The notes under the pieces were generated by a model. That model was not told the origin of the DNA and searched no databases. It saw nothing but the letters and a program-made list of their open reading frames with translations. The translations under genes and the position numbers were made by a program. Below, piece by piece: positions 1 to 7,209 of a DNA stretch of 19,203 bases. The DNA is from Thermococcus sp. GTDB taxonomy: Archaea > Methanobacteriota_B > Thermococci > Thermococcales > Thermococcaceae. Within the stretch, counting starts at the first letter, position 1, and every line of letters starts with the position of its first letter. The stretch spans positions 1 through 19,203 of the forward strand of contig JALSNG010000016.1 of assembly GCA_026987155.1 (NCBI GenBank), given 5' to 3'.

Positions 1-127
1 TTACGGGAAGTATGCTGATCTCGAGAGGATTGCTGCCCTTAATCCTGACCTTATTCTTGCTGACGGTTACTCCCTTCCAATCCTTAAGAGCCTTGAGAAG
101 ATAGCACCAGTAGTCATAGTGGACCCC
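1..127 (+). repeat. Exact 127-bp direct repeat, copy 1 (partner 814-940)
   Basis: Bases 1-127 are identical to 814-940 and diverge at 128 (c) versus 941 (a). The copies are 813 bp apart, a multiple of three, and encode the same part of the two BtuF-like domains. The window edge truncates the left end, so 127 bp is a minimum. See the finding on a possible assembly boundary. Confidence 0.97.
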
Positions 128-1495
128 CAAGGTCTCAAGGACATTCCAAGAGCGCTTGAATTGCTTGGAAAAATATTCAACGCTCAGAATTCTGCGGAGA
201 AGGCTATAGATGAGTTTGACTCAAAAGTGAAGGCAATAAGTTCTGCAGTTGAAGGGTCCCCACGTCTCAGCGTCTTCTACGTCGTGTGGAATGATCCCCT
301 TATGACAGCAGGAGGAGGAACCTTCATCAGTGACGTCATAAATCTTGCCGGTGGGAAGAACATCTTCAACGACACTCCGGGGTGGCCCTCCGTGAGCGTT
401 GAGCAGGTTCTCAAGAGGAATCCTGACGTGATAATCCTAACGCCGCACTGTGGAATGAAGGTGCAGGATGTTTATAATAGCCCACTGGGGAGCACTAAGG
501 CTGCGAAGGATGGGAGGATTTATCTGATTGAGAACGAGAACGACCTAATACACCCCAGTCCCAGGGTTGTCCGTGGACTCGAAGAAGTGGCTCGTCTTCT
601 CCATCCCAATGCATTCAGCGTCAGTTACCCCATCACCGTGGTGGATTTTGCCAACAGGACCGTCAGGATAGAGAAGGAACCCCAGAGGATAGTCTCCCTC
701 GCCCCGAGCATAACGGAGACTCTCTTTTACATTGGGGCAGGGAATAAACTTGTGGGTGTTACAAAGTGGGCGGATTTCCCGCCGGCCGTTGAGAACATAA
801 CCCGGGTGGGTGGTTACGGGAAGTATGCTGATCTCGAGAGGATTGCTGCCCTTAATCCTGACCTTATTCTTGCTGACGGTTACTCCCTTCCAATCCTTAA
901 GAGCCTTGAGAAGATAGCACCAGTAGTCATAGTGGACCCCAAGAACATTGAAGGGATCTACAGGGAGGTTGAGTTGCTGGGCAGGGTAACCAATCGGGAA
1001 GAAGGGGCGAGGATGGTAGTGGCGGAGATGAAAGCCAGGGTTTCCTACGTCAGGTCCATGGTGTCCAACGTTAGCCCGGTGAAGGTGTTCTTCCTCCTCA
1101 GCTACTACAACGGCTACTGGACCGCCGGTAATGGAACTTTTATCAATGACCTCATACGGCTCGCAGGAGGGGAGAACATCTTCAACGACGTCAGCGGATG
1201 GGGAATGGCAAGCGAGGAACAGATAGTGGCGAGGAATCCAGAAGTCATAATAATCTCTCCAAACTCCGGCGTTAGGCCTGAAGATCTCTGCAGGGGGCCG
1301 TTGGCTTCAGTGGAGGCCGTGAAGAGGGGCAGGGTCTACTTCCTTAGCGACGAAAACATCGTGGTCAGGCCGGGACCAAGGATAGTAAACGGCCTTGAGG
1401 AGATAGCGGAGCTTCTACACCCGGAGGTGTTCAAGTACACTCCACATCCCCTCTCCTGCGCTCTTTCGAATTCAACGGTGAATTCCAGTGGGTAG
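1..1495 (+). CDS. Tandem-domain BtuF-like ABC substrate-binding protein (5' partial)
   Basis: Secreted solute-binding component of an ABC importer of the BtuF/TroA-like helical-backbone family, which binds cobalamin, hemes or iron-siderophores; the ligand cannot be read here. The frame is open from base 2, so the start and any signal peptide or lipobox lie upstream. Two homologous domains follow each other. Domain 2 begins near base 625 with ITVVDFANRTVRIEKEPQRI, then SLAPSITETLFYIGAG, VGGYGKYADLERI, GNGTFINDLIRLAGGENIFND and GLEEIAELLHPEVF. Domain 1 shows the matching GGGTFISDVINLAGGKNIFND and GLEEVARLLHP but lacks its N-terminal part. Outside the first 127 bases the domains differ at roughly half their residues, yet bases 1-127 equal 814-940 exactly and in frame (offset 813). 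No BtuC or BtuD gene is in the window. The GTG at 119 lies inside the domain and is not a real start. Confidence 0.88.
   Translation, partial: YGKYADLERIAALNPDLILADGYSLPILKSLEKIAPVVIVDPQGLKDIPRALELLGKIFNAQNSAEKAIDEFDSKVKAISSAVEGSPRLSVFYVVWNDPLMTAGGGTFISDVINLAGGKNIFNDTPGWPSVSVEQVLKRNPDVIILTPHCGMKVQDVYNSPLGSTKAAKDGRIYLIENENDLIHPSPRVVRGLEEVARLLHPNAFSVSYPITVVDFANRTVRIEKEPQRIVSLAPSITETLFYIGAGNKLVGVTKWADFPPAVENITRVGGYGKYADLERIAALNPDLILADGYSLPILKSLEKIAPVVIVDPKNIEGIYREVELLGRVTNREEGARMVVAEMKARVSYVRSMVSNVSPVKVFFLLSYYNGYWTAGNGTFINDLIRLAGGENIFNDVSGWGMASEEQIVARNPEVIIISPNSGVRPEDLCRGPLASVEAVKRGRVYFLSDENIVVRPGPRIVNGLEEIAELLHPEVFKYTPHPLSCALSNSTVNSSG
814..940 (+). repeat. Exact 127-bp direct repeat, copy 2 (partner 1-127)
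   Basis: Second copy of the repeat, inside the second BtuF-like domain. It encodes YGKYADLERI through VVIVDP. Sequence to its right differs strongly between the two domains. Confidence 0.97.
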
Positions 1496-1499
1496 GGGA

Positions 1500-1541
1500 A
1501 GAATTTAAAACCTTTCCTTCTTTTTTTATCCTGGTGGTGTA
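1500..1541 (+). promoter_or_regulatory. TATA box and SD for the 55-residue membrane protein
   Basis: TTTAAAA at 1504-1510 lies a few bases past the stop of the binding-protein gene and about 35 bases before the next ATG, as expected for an archaeal TATA box with a short leader. GGTGGTG at 1533-1539 serves as the SD just before the ATG at 1542. Confidence 0.5.
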
Positions 1542-1709
1542 ATGGAAAAGAAAACCCTTTACAGGCTTCTGCTCCCGCTCGTGCTCCTCCTGACCATCGT
1601 TTATACCCTTGGGATAATGGGGGTTGTATCCTTCGAGTGGAGCTATTACATAACGATATTCATGATATTCCTCTTTTTTGCTCTCAAACTCTTCAATAGA
1701 GCCTCCTGA
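1542..1709 (+). CDS. Small two-helix membrane protein, 55 aa
   Basis: I do not recognise the family. The ATG at 1542 is preceded by GGTGGTG and a TATA box, and the frame runs 55 codons to TGA at 1707-1709. The product starts with MEKKTLYR, then has a hydrophobic helix (about residues 9-31, ending GIMGVV), a short polar turn (FEWSYY) and a second hydrophobic helix (about 37-51), ending NRAS. This predicts two membrane segments joined by a short turn. Its last 17 bases overlap the 3' end of the ABC-2 permease gene on the other strand, so the two transcripts converge and overlap. Short Thermococcales membrane proteins like this are common, but I cannot assign a role. Confidence 0.6.
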   Translation: MEKKTLYRLLLPLVLLLTIVYTLGIMGVVSFEWSYYITIFMIFLFFALKLFNRAS

Positions 1710-2403
1710 GTTCTTCCACCGATAGGTATGTAAACAGCATCGAGAGGAGGACCGTCACAAGAAGGTCGTAAATAGGATTGATTACGTCGTAGTATCCGAG
1801 CATCGCGTACCTCATCCCATCGACGGCATACGTCATGGGTGTTATTAGGCCCACCACGATGAACCAGTGCGGGAACAGTAACAGAGAAACTATTGCGCCG
1901 CTTGTGAAGATCATCGGGAGCCGTATGAGGTTTAACCAGGTCATTGCGTTTATAGGGTTCTCGACCCTGAGGGATACCCAGAGGGCAAGGCCTGAGAAGG
2001 CTGTCCCGGACACGAACATGAAGGTAATTAAAAGCAGGGGATTCCATACCCTGTAAGCCATGAACAGCCTTAGAATGAGAAAGCTCACCGCTCCAACGAA
2101 GAGGCCGAAGAGGGTCCCCACGAGGATTTTTGCCCCAACTATCTCAACCCTCTTTACCGGTGCAACGAGAAGCCTTTCAAACGTTCTGAGGCGTCTTTCA
2201 AAGATAATCGATGAAGACACGAAGGAAGTGGTTCCAAAGAGGATTGAAATGCTCATCAACCCCGGCGCCAGATGATCAACGTCTCCAAAGCGCACCGCGA
2301 ATGCCAGGGTAAAAACCAGGGGGAAGATGATACCCCAGCTTATGGAACCTGGCTTTAAAATGTATTCTTTAAGCTCCTTTTCCGCTATGACGAGAATCTT
2401 CAA
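1693..2403 (-). CDS. ABC-2 type transporter permease
   Basis: Membrane subunit of an ABC exporter of the ABC-2 family (type V), working with the ATPase encoded just upstream; the substrate is unknown. About six hydrophobic segments follow a cytoplasmic amphipathic start (KILVIAEKELKEY): SWGIIFPLVFTLAFAV, MSISILFGTTSFVSSSII, ILVGTLFGLFVGAVSFLIL, LLITFMFVSGTAFSGLALWV, PMIFTSGAIVSLLLF and LLVTVLLSMLFTYL. The FERRLRTFERLLVAPVKR loop after the second segment is typical of ABC-2 permeases. The frame is open back to an ATG at 2427, inside the ATPase gene. I prefer TTG at 2403, whose TG is shared with the ATPase TGA, because GGGGGGTG lies 6 bases upstream. That gives 236 residues. Translational coupling to the ATPase is likely. 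Confidence 0.88.
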   Translation of the reverse strand: MKILVIAEKELKEYILKPGSISWGIIFPLVFTLAFAVRFGDVDHLAPGLMSISILFGTTSFVSSSIIFERRLRTFERLLVAPVKRVEIVGAKILVGTLFGLFVGAVSFLILRLFMAYRVWNPLLLITFMFVSGTAFSGLALWVSLRVENPINAMTWLNLIRLPMIFTSGAIVSLLLFPHWFIVVGLITPMTYAVDGMRYAMLGYYDVINPIYDLLVTVLLSMLFTYLSVEELRRLY

Positions 2404-3311
2404 AGGGGGCACCCCCCACAGGAACACCCATTTCTCTCCGTCAGCTCCACGAAAACGTCTTCAATGGTTGGTAGCTCAGTTGAAATACGTTTAACTTTAA
2501 AGCCGAGTCTCATTTTGAGGTCAAAAAGCTCCTCCAAGAACTCGTCCACGTCTTCCACTGTCACGACTATGAAGCCCTCATCAAAGGTGGGGGAGTAAGC
2601 CTCGATTTCATTGATTAGCTTTGAAGTTATGGGCTCCACCAAAAGTTTTACCACCATCCCCTTTCCCATCAGTTCCTTCAACTCCCTGCCTTTCCCTTCT
2701 GCGATTATCTTTCCCTCCTTTATGATTCCTATGCGATGGGGGAGGCTCTCGGCATCAATCATGTTGTGGGTTGTTATGAACACAGTGATGCCCTCCTTGT
2801 TGAGGAGGCGGATCAGGTTTCTTACGTTCCTGGCGGAGCTGACATCGAGGGCTGTGGTGGGTTCGTCCATGAACAGGACTTCCGGTCTGTGGACAAGGGC
2901 GGCAGCTATCGTCGTCCGTCTTTTGAATCCCGAACTAAGTTTTCCGAATTTTTTGTTTGCGGGAAGGTCAAATTCTCTGATGAGTTCCCTTACTCTCTCA
3001 ATGGGAGCGTTGTAAAGTCTCGCAGCAAAGAGGAGGTTTTCCTCCACCGTTAGTTCGTCGTAGAGGTTTGACACGTCTGGAACGAGTCCAATAGACCTCT
3101 TTACGAGAAGGGGTTCTTCTCTGACGCTGTATCCGTTCACCCATGCGTTTCCAGAGGTTATTTGAGTCAACGTTGTTAGCATTCTCACTGTAGTGGTCTT
3201 ACCTGCCCCGTTGGGCCCAAGAAGTCCGTAGATCTCTCCACGTTTTACTGTGAGGTTTATTCCGTCCACTGCAGTAAAATCCCCGTACCTTTTTGTTAGA
3301 CCTTCTGCCAC
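2400..3311 (-). CDS. ABC transporter ATP-binding protein (exporter type)
   Basis: Nucleotide-binding subunit of the ABC-2 exporter in this operon, about 303 residues. Visible motifs in order: Walker A GPNGAGKTT, signature LSSGFKRR (a variant of LSGGQ), Walker B VLFMDEPTTALD, and switch histidine in ITTHNMIDAE. The last ~80 residues form a C-terminal extension of the kind found in the CcmA/DrrA branch. It ends in an unusual cysteine cluster, CSCGGCPL. The frame is open to 3329, but GTG at 3311 is the better start: it overlaps the last base of the upstream TAG stop and GAGGGGG lies 5 bases before it. This gives tight coupling with both neighbours. Confidence 0.93.
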   Translation of the reverse strand: MAEGLTKRYGDFTAVDGINLTVKRGEIYGLLGPNGAGKTTTVRMLTTLTQITSGNAWVNGYSVREEPLLVKRSIGLVPDVSNLYDELTVEENLLFAARLYNAPIERVRELIREFDLPANKKFGKLSSGFKRRTTIAAALVHRPEVLFMDEPTTALDVSSARNVRNLIRLLNKEGITVFITTHNMIDAESLPHRIGIIKEGKIIAEGKGRELKELMGKGMVVKLLVEPITSKLINEIEAYSPTFDEGFIVVTVEDVDEFLEELFDLKMRLGFKVKRISTELPTIEDVFVELTERNGCSCGGCPL

Positions 3312-4453
3312 TACTGCCCCCTCTTCCACAGGAGCACCCCCAGGAACGCGATAATTGCTATGAGAATGACCCCGGTGTAGATGTTAAAGGTTATGCTACC
3401 CCCTTCTTTAAGGTGCCTTCTCTGGTATGTTTTCCCGGAGAGTGACCATGCGGTTATGTTGCTGTAACAGTTCTGAACGTCGTGGGAGCCGTACTCGGTG
3501 AGGAAGTAGCCCTTCGGGGAAAATGCCACGTGGTAAACTGTTCCGTTGAACTTCTTGAACCAGACAACGCTTCCGTTTGGGGCAATAAGCTGGGCGATTC
3601 TTCCGCCTGAAACTATGGTGTACCCTCCTAAGGTCCCTACGTCGTTGGCGTACATTGCGAGGGGAGAAGAATACACCACCCTACCTGAGTTGATCGATAT
3701 CAGAACCACCTTTCCTGTCATTCCTGCCACTGCGATGTTCTCTCCATCGCTTTCGATTTTCCTTACGTATCTGCTGAAATTAACACTCCAGAGCACGTTT
3801 TTGTTGGGGCCTATGAGCTCTACTGTTGCCCAGTTTTCGGATTTGGGAACTATTAAAATCCCCACTCCACGGTTCGTGGGGATTACATCCCTAACGTCAC
3901 CCGTGACTTCAAGGGTCCATCTTTCACTGCCGGAGGTTTGAAATGCCACAATTCTCCCTGTGGAACCCGCAAGGACAGTGTCGTTTTTGATGGACACCTT
4001 CCAGACGTAATCTCCAACTTTTTTCTTCCAGGAGAGTTTCCCGTCTTTGAAGAAATACGTGTAGCCGGAGGCATCTCCTGCGGCGGCCCATCTCCCATCC
4101 TTTGAAACCGCGACACTAACGACGTTGTCCGCCGTCCTGTATTCCCATAGGAGCTTTCCTGATGAGGAAAACGCCTGAACCCAATTTCCCTCAGTCCCAA
4201 TAAGGACCACGTTGTTATCGGAGAGGGCCGTGGAGTAGGCTATTCCCCTTGTGGGGGCTTTCATGAGAAGAGTTCCGTTGGGGGAGAGGAGTTCAGCGTA
4301 GTAGCCAAAGGCAAGGGAGATGTAGCCTTCGTCGTTGATTGACAGCGAAAAGACGGCACATTCATCGGTGTAGCTCCAGAGGTGGGTGGGCGATAGGGCG
4401 AGGGAGTAGGGAGCAAGGAGGAAAAGGATGGAAATCACCATCAACCGCTTCAT
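3311..4453 (-). CDS. Membrane-anchored beta-propeller (PQQ/WD-like repeat) protein
   Basis: Probable extracytoplasmic protein of 380 residues, first gene of the ABC exporter operon. It starts with a signal peptide (MKRLMVISILFLLAPYSLAL) and ends with one membrane helix (YTGVILIAIIAFLGVLLW) plus a short basic tail (KRGQ). Between them run repeated blade-like units with endings such as LLSPNGTLL, AFSSSGKLLWEY, FQTSGSERWTLEV, LIGPNKNVLWSV and LIAPNGSVVWFKKF, alternating with strands like AVSKDGRWAAAGDASG. That pattern fits a PQQ-type or WD-type beta-propeller of six to seven blades. Several N-x-S/T sites fit an outside location. I chose ATG 4453 over GTG 4462 because GGTG sits 6 bases upstream. 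Binding and handing over the exporter's cargo is an inference from operon position only. Confidence 0.8.
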   Translation of the reverse strand: MKRLMVISILFLLAPYSLALSPTHLWSYTDECAVFSLSINDEGYISLAFGYYAELLSPNGTLLMKAPTRGIAYSTALSDNNVVLIGTEGNWVQAFSSSGKLLWEYRTADNVVSVAVSKDGRWAAAGDASGYTYFFKDGKLSWKKKVGDYVWKVSIKNDTVLAGSTGRIVAFQTSGSERWTLEVTGDVRDVIPTNRGVGILIVPKSENWATVELIGPNKNVLWSVNFSRYVRKIESDGENIAVAGMTGKVVLISINSGRVVYSSPLAMYANDVGTLGGYTIVSGGRIAQLIAPNGSVVWFKKFNGTVYHVAFSPKGYFLTEYGSHDVQNCYSNITAWSLSGKTYQRRHLKEGGSITFNIYTGVILIAIIAFLGVLLWKRGQ

Positions 4454-4461
4454 CTTATACA

Positions 4462-4495
4462 CCCATCCGAGGATGGGAGAGAGGACTAAAAGGCT
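4462..4495 (-). promoter_or_regulatory. Promoter region with perfect dyad before the propeller-ABC operon
   Basis: Bases 4462-4477 form a perfect inverted repeat, CCCATCC-GA-GGATGGG. It sits 9-24 bases upstream of the chosen ATG and includes the SD-like GGTG context. A weak TATA-like CTTTTAG (minus strand, about 4487-4494) lies about 25 bases from the dyad, which would put the dyad over the transcription start. It could be a repressor operator or, in RNA, a small hairpin hiding the SD. Confidence 0.4.
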
Positions 4496-4551
4496 TTTGG
4501 TTCGAGTTCCTATCGGTTTTTGGTGTTGAAATTGCTCTTTACTTTTCCCGT

Positions 4552-5274
4552 TTACCCCACAGGGGTCTCCTTGCAGGGGAAGTAAACTTTCCCAACGAAG
4601 CCGTCTCCGGAGGGCCCCACAATATGGATTGAGCCTACTGAATATCTGTAGATTATCAGGACATTGTTATTCTTAACCCTGCAGGCCGAGGGGAGCACGT
4701 AGGTACCGTTTTTGAACTCCACCCTTGGGGCGTTGGCGATCTGGATTGGCTCATCAAATTTTATCGTGACGTTGAACACCTCTTTCCAGAGTTCCAGAGT
4801 ATCCTCAGACCAGCCGAGGGGCCTAACGATGTAGTGCGTTCCGTTCTCTTCAACCTCGTAGTTAACGCTCATTTCAATGAGCTTTCTTGGCTTTCCTGAA
4901 ACCTTGATGTTTGCAAACGTTATTGATCCGTTCTTTAACCACAGGGTCACCGAAGTCATTCCATTGGTATCGTTGAAGGTGTAGTATGGTAGGAGGTACG
5001 CATCCTTTGAAAGCTTGAACGCTGAGACGTTGAGAACATCTGGGCCGGCTTTTATCAGAACCACAGGGTAGGAGTAGTTAACGGTGACGTGGCGATAGCC
5101 GATGAAGTTTGCGCTTATGTTAACGGTGAGGGCAGTTACGTTAATGGGAGCCTTCAAAGGGCCGTAGGTAACGTTAATGGAGAATCCAGGGGAAGTGGTT
5201 CCCGTTTCCAAATTGACAAGACAGCCGGCAGAAAAAACAACAATAGCAATGAGGAGCAGAATTCTCTTCTCCAT
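4552..5274 (-). CDS. Secreted lipoprotein of unknown function
   Basis: Predicted surface lipoprotein of 240 residues. The N-terminus is a lipoprotein signal peptide: MEKR, a hydrophobic core ILLLIAIVVF and lipobox SAGC, with Cys18 as the anchoring residue. The rest is strand-rich and carries about ten N-x-S/T sequons (NVT, NIS, NYS, NVS, NDT, NGS, NGT), consistent with an N-glycosylated exposed protein. Two cysteines near the C-terminus (PSACRV and YFPCKE) could form a disulfide. I recognise no domain. The frame extends to 5352, but ATG 5274 is right because the lipobox follows it and GGAGGAG lies 8 bases upstream, with a TATA box at 5324-5333. It has its own promoter and is probably monocistronic. 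Confidence 0.8.
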   Translation of the reverse strand: MEKRILLLIAIVVFSAGCLVNLETGTTSPGFSINVTYGPLKAPINVTALTVNISANFIGYRHVTVNYSYPVVLIKAGPDVLNVSAFKLSKDAYLLPYYTFNDTNGMTSVTLWLKNGSITFANIKVSGKPRKLIEMSVNYEVEENGTHYIVRPLGWSEDTLELWKEVFNVTIKFDEPIQIANAPRVEFKNGTYVLPSACRVKNNNVLIIYRYSVGSIHIVGPSGDGFVGKVYFPCKETPVG

Positions 5275-5319
5275 GGGAGCTCTCCTCCGTTTTAGCCCTT
5301 GGACAGTTGTAACTACCAA

Positions 5320-5366
5320 CTGGAGTATATAAGAGTTTTGGTAAAAGTTCATAAACCCCCGGGGAG
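5320..5366. promoter_or_regulatory. Divergent promoter, lipoprotein and hydrogenase protease genes
   Basis: The 110 bases between two divergent genes hold AGTATATAAG at 5324-5333. Read on the minus strand (CTTATATACT) it is a good TATA box placing transcription of the lipoprotein near 5300. The core is nearly symmetric and could also serve the plus-strand gene, with a start near 5350. Confidence 0.5.
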
Positions 5367-5384
5367 ACCTTGGGATTGGGCAAC

Positions 5385-5834
5385 ATGAGAACGCTCATCC
5401 TAGCACTCGGCAACGAGCTGATGAAGGACGATGGAATCGGACTGAAAGCTGGAAGAATACTCGGGGAGAAGGGATACAACGTCCTCAACGTTGGCACGGA
5501 CATCTTCAGGCTTTCGAGCCATTACAACGGCGAGGAGAGGCTGATAATCATCGACGCAATCCTGAGCGAGAAGTTCCGGCCGGGCGAGATAATCCACTTG
5601 AGGGGCGGGGAGGTCTTCGAGAAGCTGAAGGGGGAGATAAGGAGCGCTCACTTCATGGGGGCGATTGACGGACTTAGGCTCCTTATGGCCATGGATGAAC
5701 GCCTCGCCAAGGCGGATATACATTTCCTTGGAATAGTTGCCAAGGAGATAGACCTCGGAACCGGGCTCACCGAGGAAGTTGAAAAGGCATTGCCAAGGGT
5801 CGTCGAGCTGGTTGAGGGACTGTGCAAAGAATGA
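5385..5834 (+). CDS. Hydrogenase maturation endopeptidase, HycI/HybD family
   Basis: Peptidase that removes the C-terminal tail of a [NiFe]-hydrogenase large subunit after nickel insertion; 149 residues, normal for peptidase family M52. The start has the hallmark ALGNELMKDDGIG. Predicted nickel-contacting residues are Glu11 (GNEL), Asp57 (IIIDAI) and His89 (RSAHFMG), matching the Glu/Asp/His set of HybD. VGTDIFRL (residues 36-43) matches the family's GT(D/Q) segment. The frame continues upstream to TTG 5370, which has GGGGAG 3 bases before it, but the family normally begins at the MRTLILALGN position, so I used ATG 5385. No hydrogenase subunit gene is in the window, so the client enzyme is unknown. 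The 3' end faces sufB. Confidence 0.93.
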   Translation: MRTLILALGNELMKDDGIGLKAGRILGEKGYNVLNVGTDIFRLSSHYNGEERLIIIDAILSEKFRPGEIIHLRGGEVFEKLKGEIRSAHFMGAIDGLRLLMAMDERLAKADIHFLGIVAKEIDLGTGLTEEVEKALPRVVELVEGLCKE

Positions 5835-5868
5835 ATTAAATACTTGAAGAATTGAATAGCCGAGGGGC

Positions 5869-7209
5869 TCACATGCCCCCGCTGACCGCTAACTCGATTA
5901 TCTTCCTTATCTCCACAAGGAACTCCATCGGAATGTCCTTGAGCATCGGCTCTAAGAAACCTTTGACTATGAGTTGGGTCGCTTTTTCCTCGTCCAGTCC
6001 ACGGCTCATGAGGTAGAAGAGCTCCTCCTCGCGTATCTTGCCGATGGCTGCTTCGTGGCTGAGCTGGGCGTCATCTACTTTGCTTATCAATCCGGGGTAG
6101 GTTTCCATCGTGGCCTTATCGCTCATCAGCAATGCATCACAGCTTATGTGTCCCCTGGTCTTCTCAGCTTCCGCCTGGATTATTCCCCTCGTTATTACAG
6201 TGCTCTCGTCCATTATAACCGCTTTGCTCGCGTTTATCCCCCCTGCACCTTTACCCTGGAGGTACATCCTTCCGCCTAAGTCAACGTAGAAGTCCTTCTG
6301 GCCGAGTAGAATGCCGTTCAGCTCGACGTAGCCGTTCTCATCAACCCAGTACCTCGGGTCGCCTATGTTGCTCTTTCCTGAACCCAGGGTAACGGTTGTG
6401 TTGATGAACCTCGCGCCCTTGCCTATCTTCGCCCTCGTCATCGGCCTCGTGTGGACGTATTCAGGCCAGTTCTGTAAAACGGTGAGCTGCCCCTTTGCCC
6501 CCTCGTGGAAATAAGCTTCGGTCATGTCGAGGTGGAGGGAGTGCTTTAGCAGAATCGGTGCCGTACAACCCTCGATGAGGTGGAACTCGGTGTTCTTCTC
6601 GGCCACTATGATTATGTGTGGTGCCTGGGCCAAGGCGCTCTCCTGGATGAGGAAGAACAGGTGCAGCGGGAAGGGAACCTTGAGACCCTCCTTGACGTGG
6701 AGGAAGATTCCGCCGTTCCACACTGCCGTGTGATAAGCCGTCAGCTTGCTCTCGTCAACGCGGAACAGCTTTAGGAAGTGTTCCTTCACTACGTCCGGGT
6801 ACCTTCTGACGGCTTCCTCCGTTGGGAGGACAGTTAGACCCTTTTTCTCCCACTCTTTCAGGAACTCGTTGTATATCACCCCTGTGTCGGTCTGAACAGC
6901 TAAACCGGCTATGTACTTCTGCTCTACCTCGGAAATGCCGAGCCTGTCGAGCAATGCTTTCATCTCTGGTGGTAGGTCATCGATGCTCTCTATGTGCTCT
7001 GGAACGCCCTCTATCTCGGGCTTCGCTATGAAGTGGAGCAGCTCCTCCTCGCTGATTACCGGATCCCTGTGAGGAGCTTTCTCAAAGGCCTCCAAAGCCC
7101 TGTACCTTATCCTCGTCATCCACTCCGGCTCTCTGTTCCTCTTTGAAAGCTCTTCAATCTGGTTCTCGATTATTGCCTTGGCATCTTTGATCGTTATCGT
7201 TTCAGTCAT
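5869..7209 (-). CDS. sufB: Fe-S cluster scaffold SufB (SufB/SufD family)
   Basis: Scaffold subunit of the SUF Fe-S cluster assembly complex; it builds clusters with the ATPase SufC. At 446 residues it is a little shorter than bacterial SufB. Recognisable SufB features are EGCTAPILLKHSLH in the middle, the beta-helix core, GHISCDALLMSDKA and SHEAAIGKI followed by EEELFYLMSRGLDEEKA near the C-terminus, which match the SufB Cys/His cluster-assembly region rather than SufD. The ATG at 7209 overlaps the sufC stop by 4 bases and has GGAGGTGGGAGA before it, so translation is coupled. With no separate SufD next to it, the protein probably acts as a homodimer in a SufB2C2 complex. Confidence 0.92.
   Translation of the reverse strand: MTETITIKDAKAIIENQIEELSKRNREPEWMTRIRYRALEAFEKAPHRDPVISEEELLHFIAKPEIEGVPEHIESIDDLPPEMKALLDRLGISEVEQKYIAGLAVQTDTGVIYNEFLKEWEKKGLTVLPTEEAVRRYPDVVKEHFLKLFRVDESKLTAYHTAVWNGGIFLHVKEGLKVPFPLHLFFLIQESALAQAPHIIIVAEKNTEFHLIEGCTAPILLKHSLHLDMTEAYFHEGAKGQLTVLQNWPEYVHTRPMTRAKIGKGARFINTTVTLGSGKSNIGDPRYWVDENGYVELNGILLGQKDFYVDLGGRMYLQGKGAGGINASKAVIMDESTVITRGIIQAEAEKTRGHISCDALLMSDKATMETYPGLISKVDDAQLSHEAAIGKIREEELFYLMSRGLDEEKATQLIVKGFLEPMLKDIPMEFLVEIRKIIELAVSGGM

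Noticed and set aside
4339..4632. 97-codon plus-strand frame across the gap between the lipoprotein and propeller genes
   Set aside because: Its ends are antisense to both genes, no SD is visible, and the peptide looks like translated signal-peptide and promoter sequence.
5417..5450. CUGAUGA followed by CUGA inside the hydrogenase protease gene, a possible C/D sRNA
   Set aside because: It encodes the conserved family motif NELMKDDGIG, box C starts with C instead of a purine, and there is no D'/C' pair.
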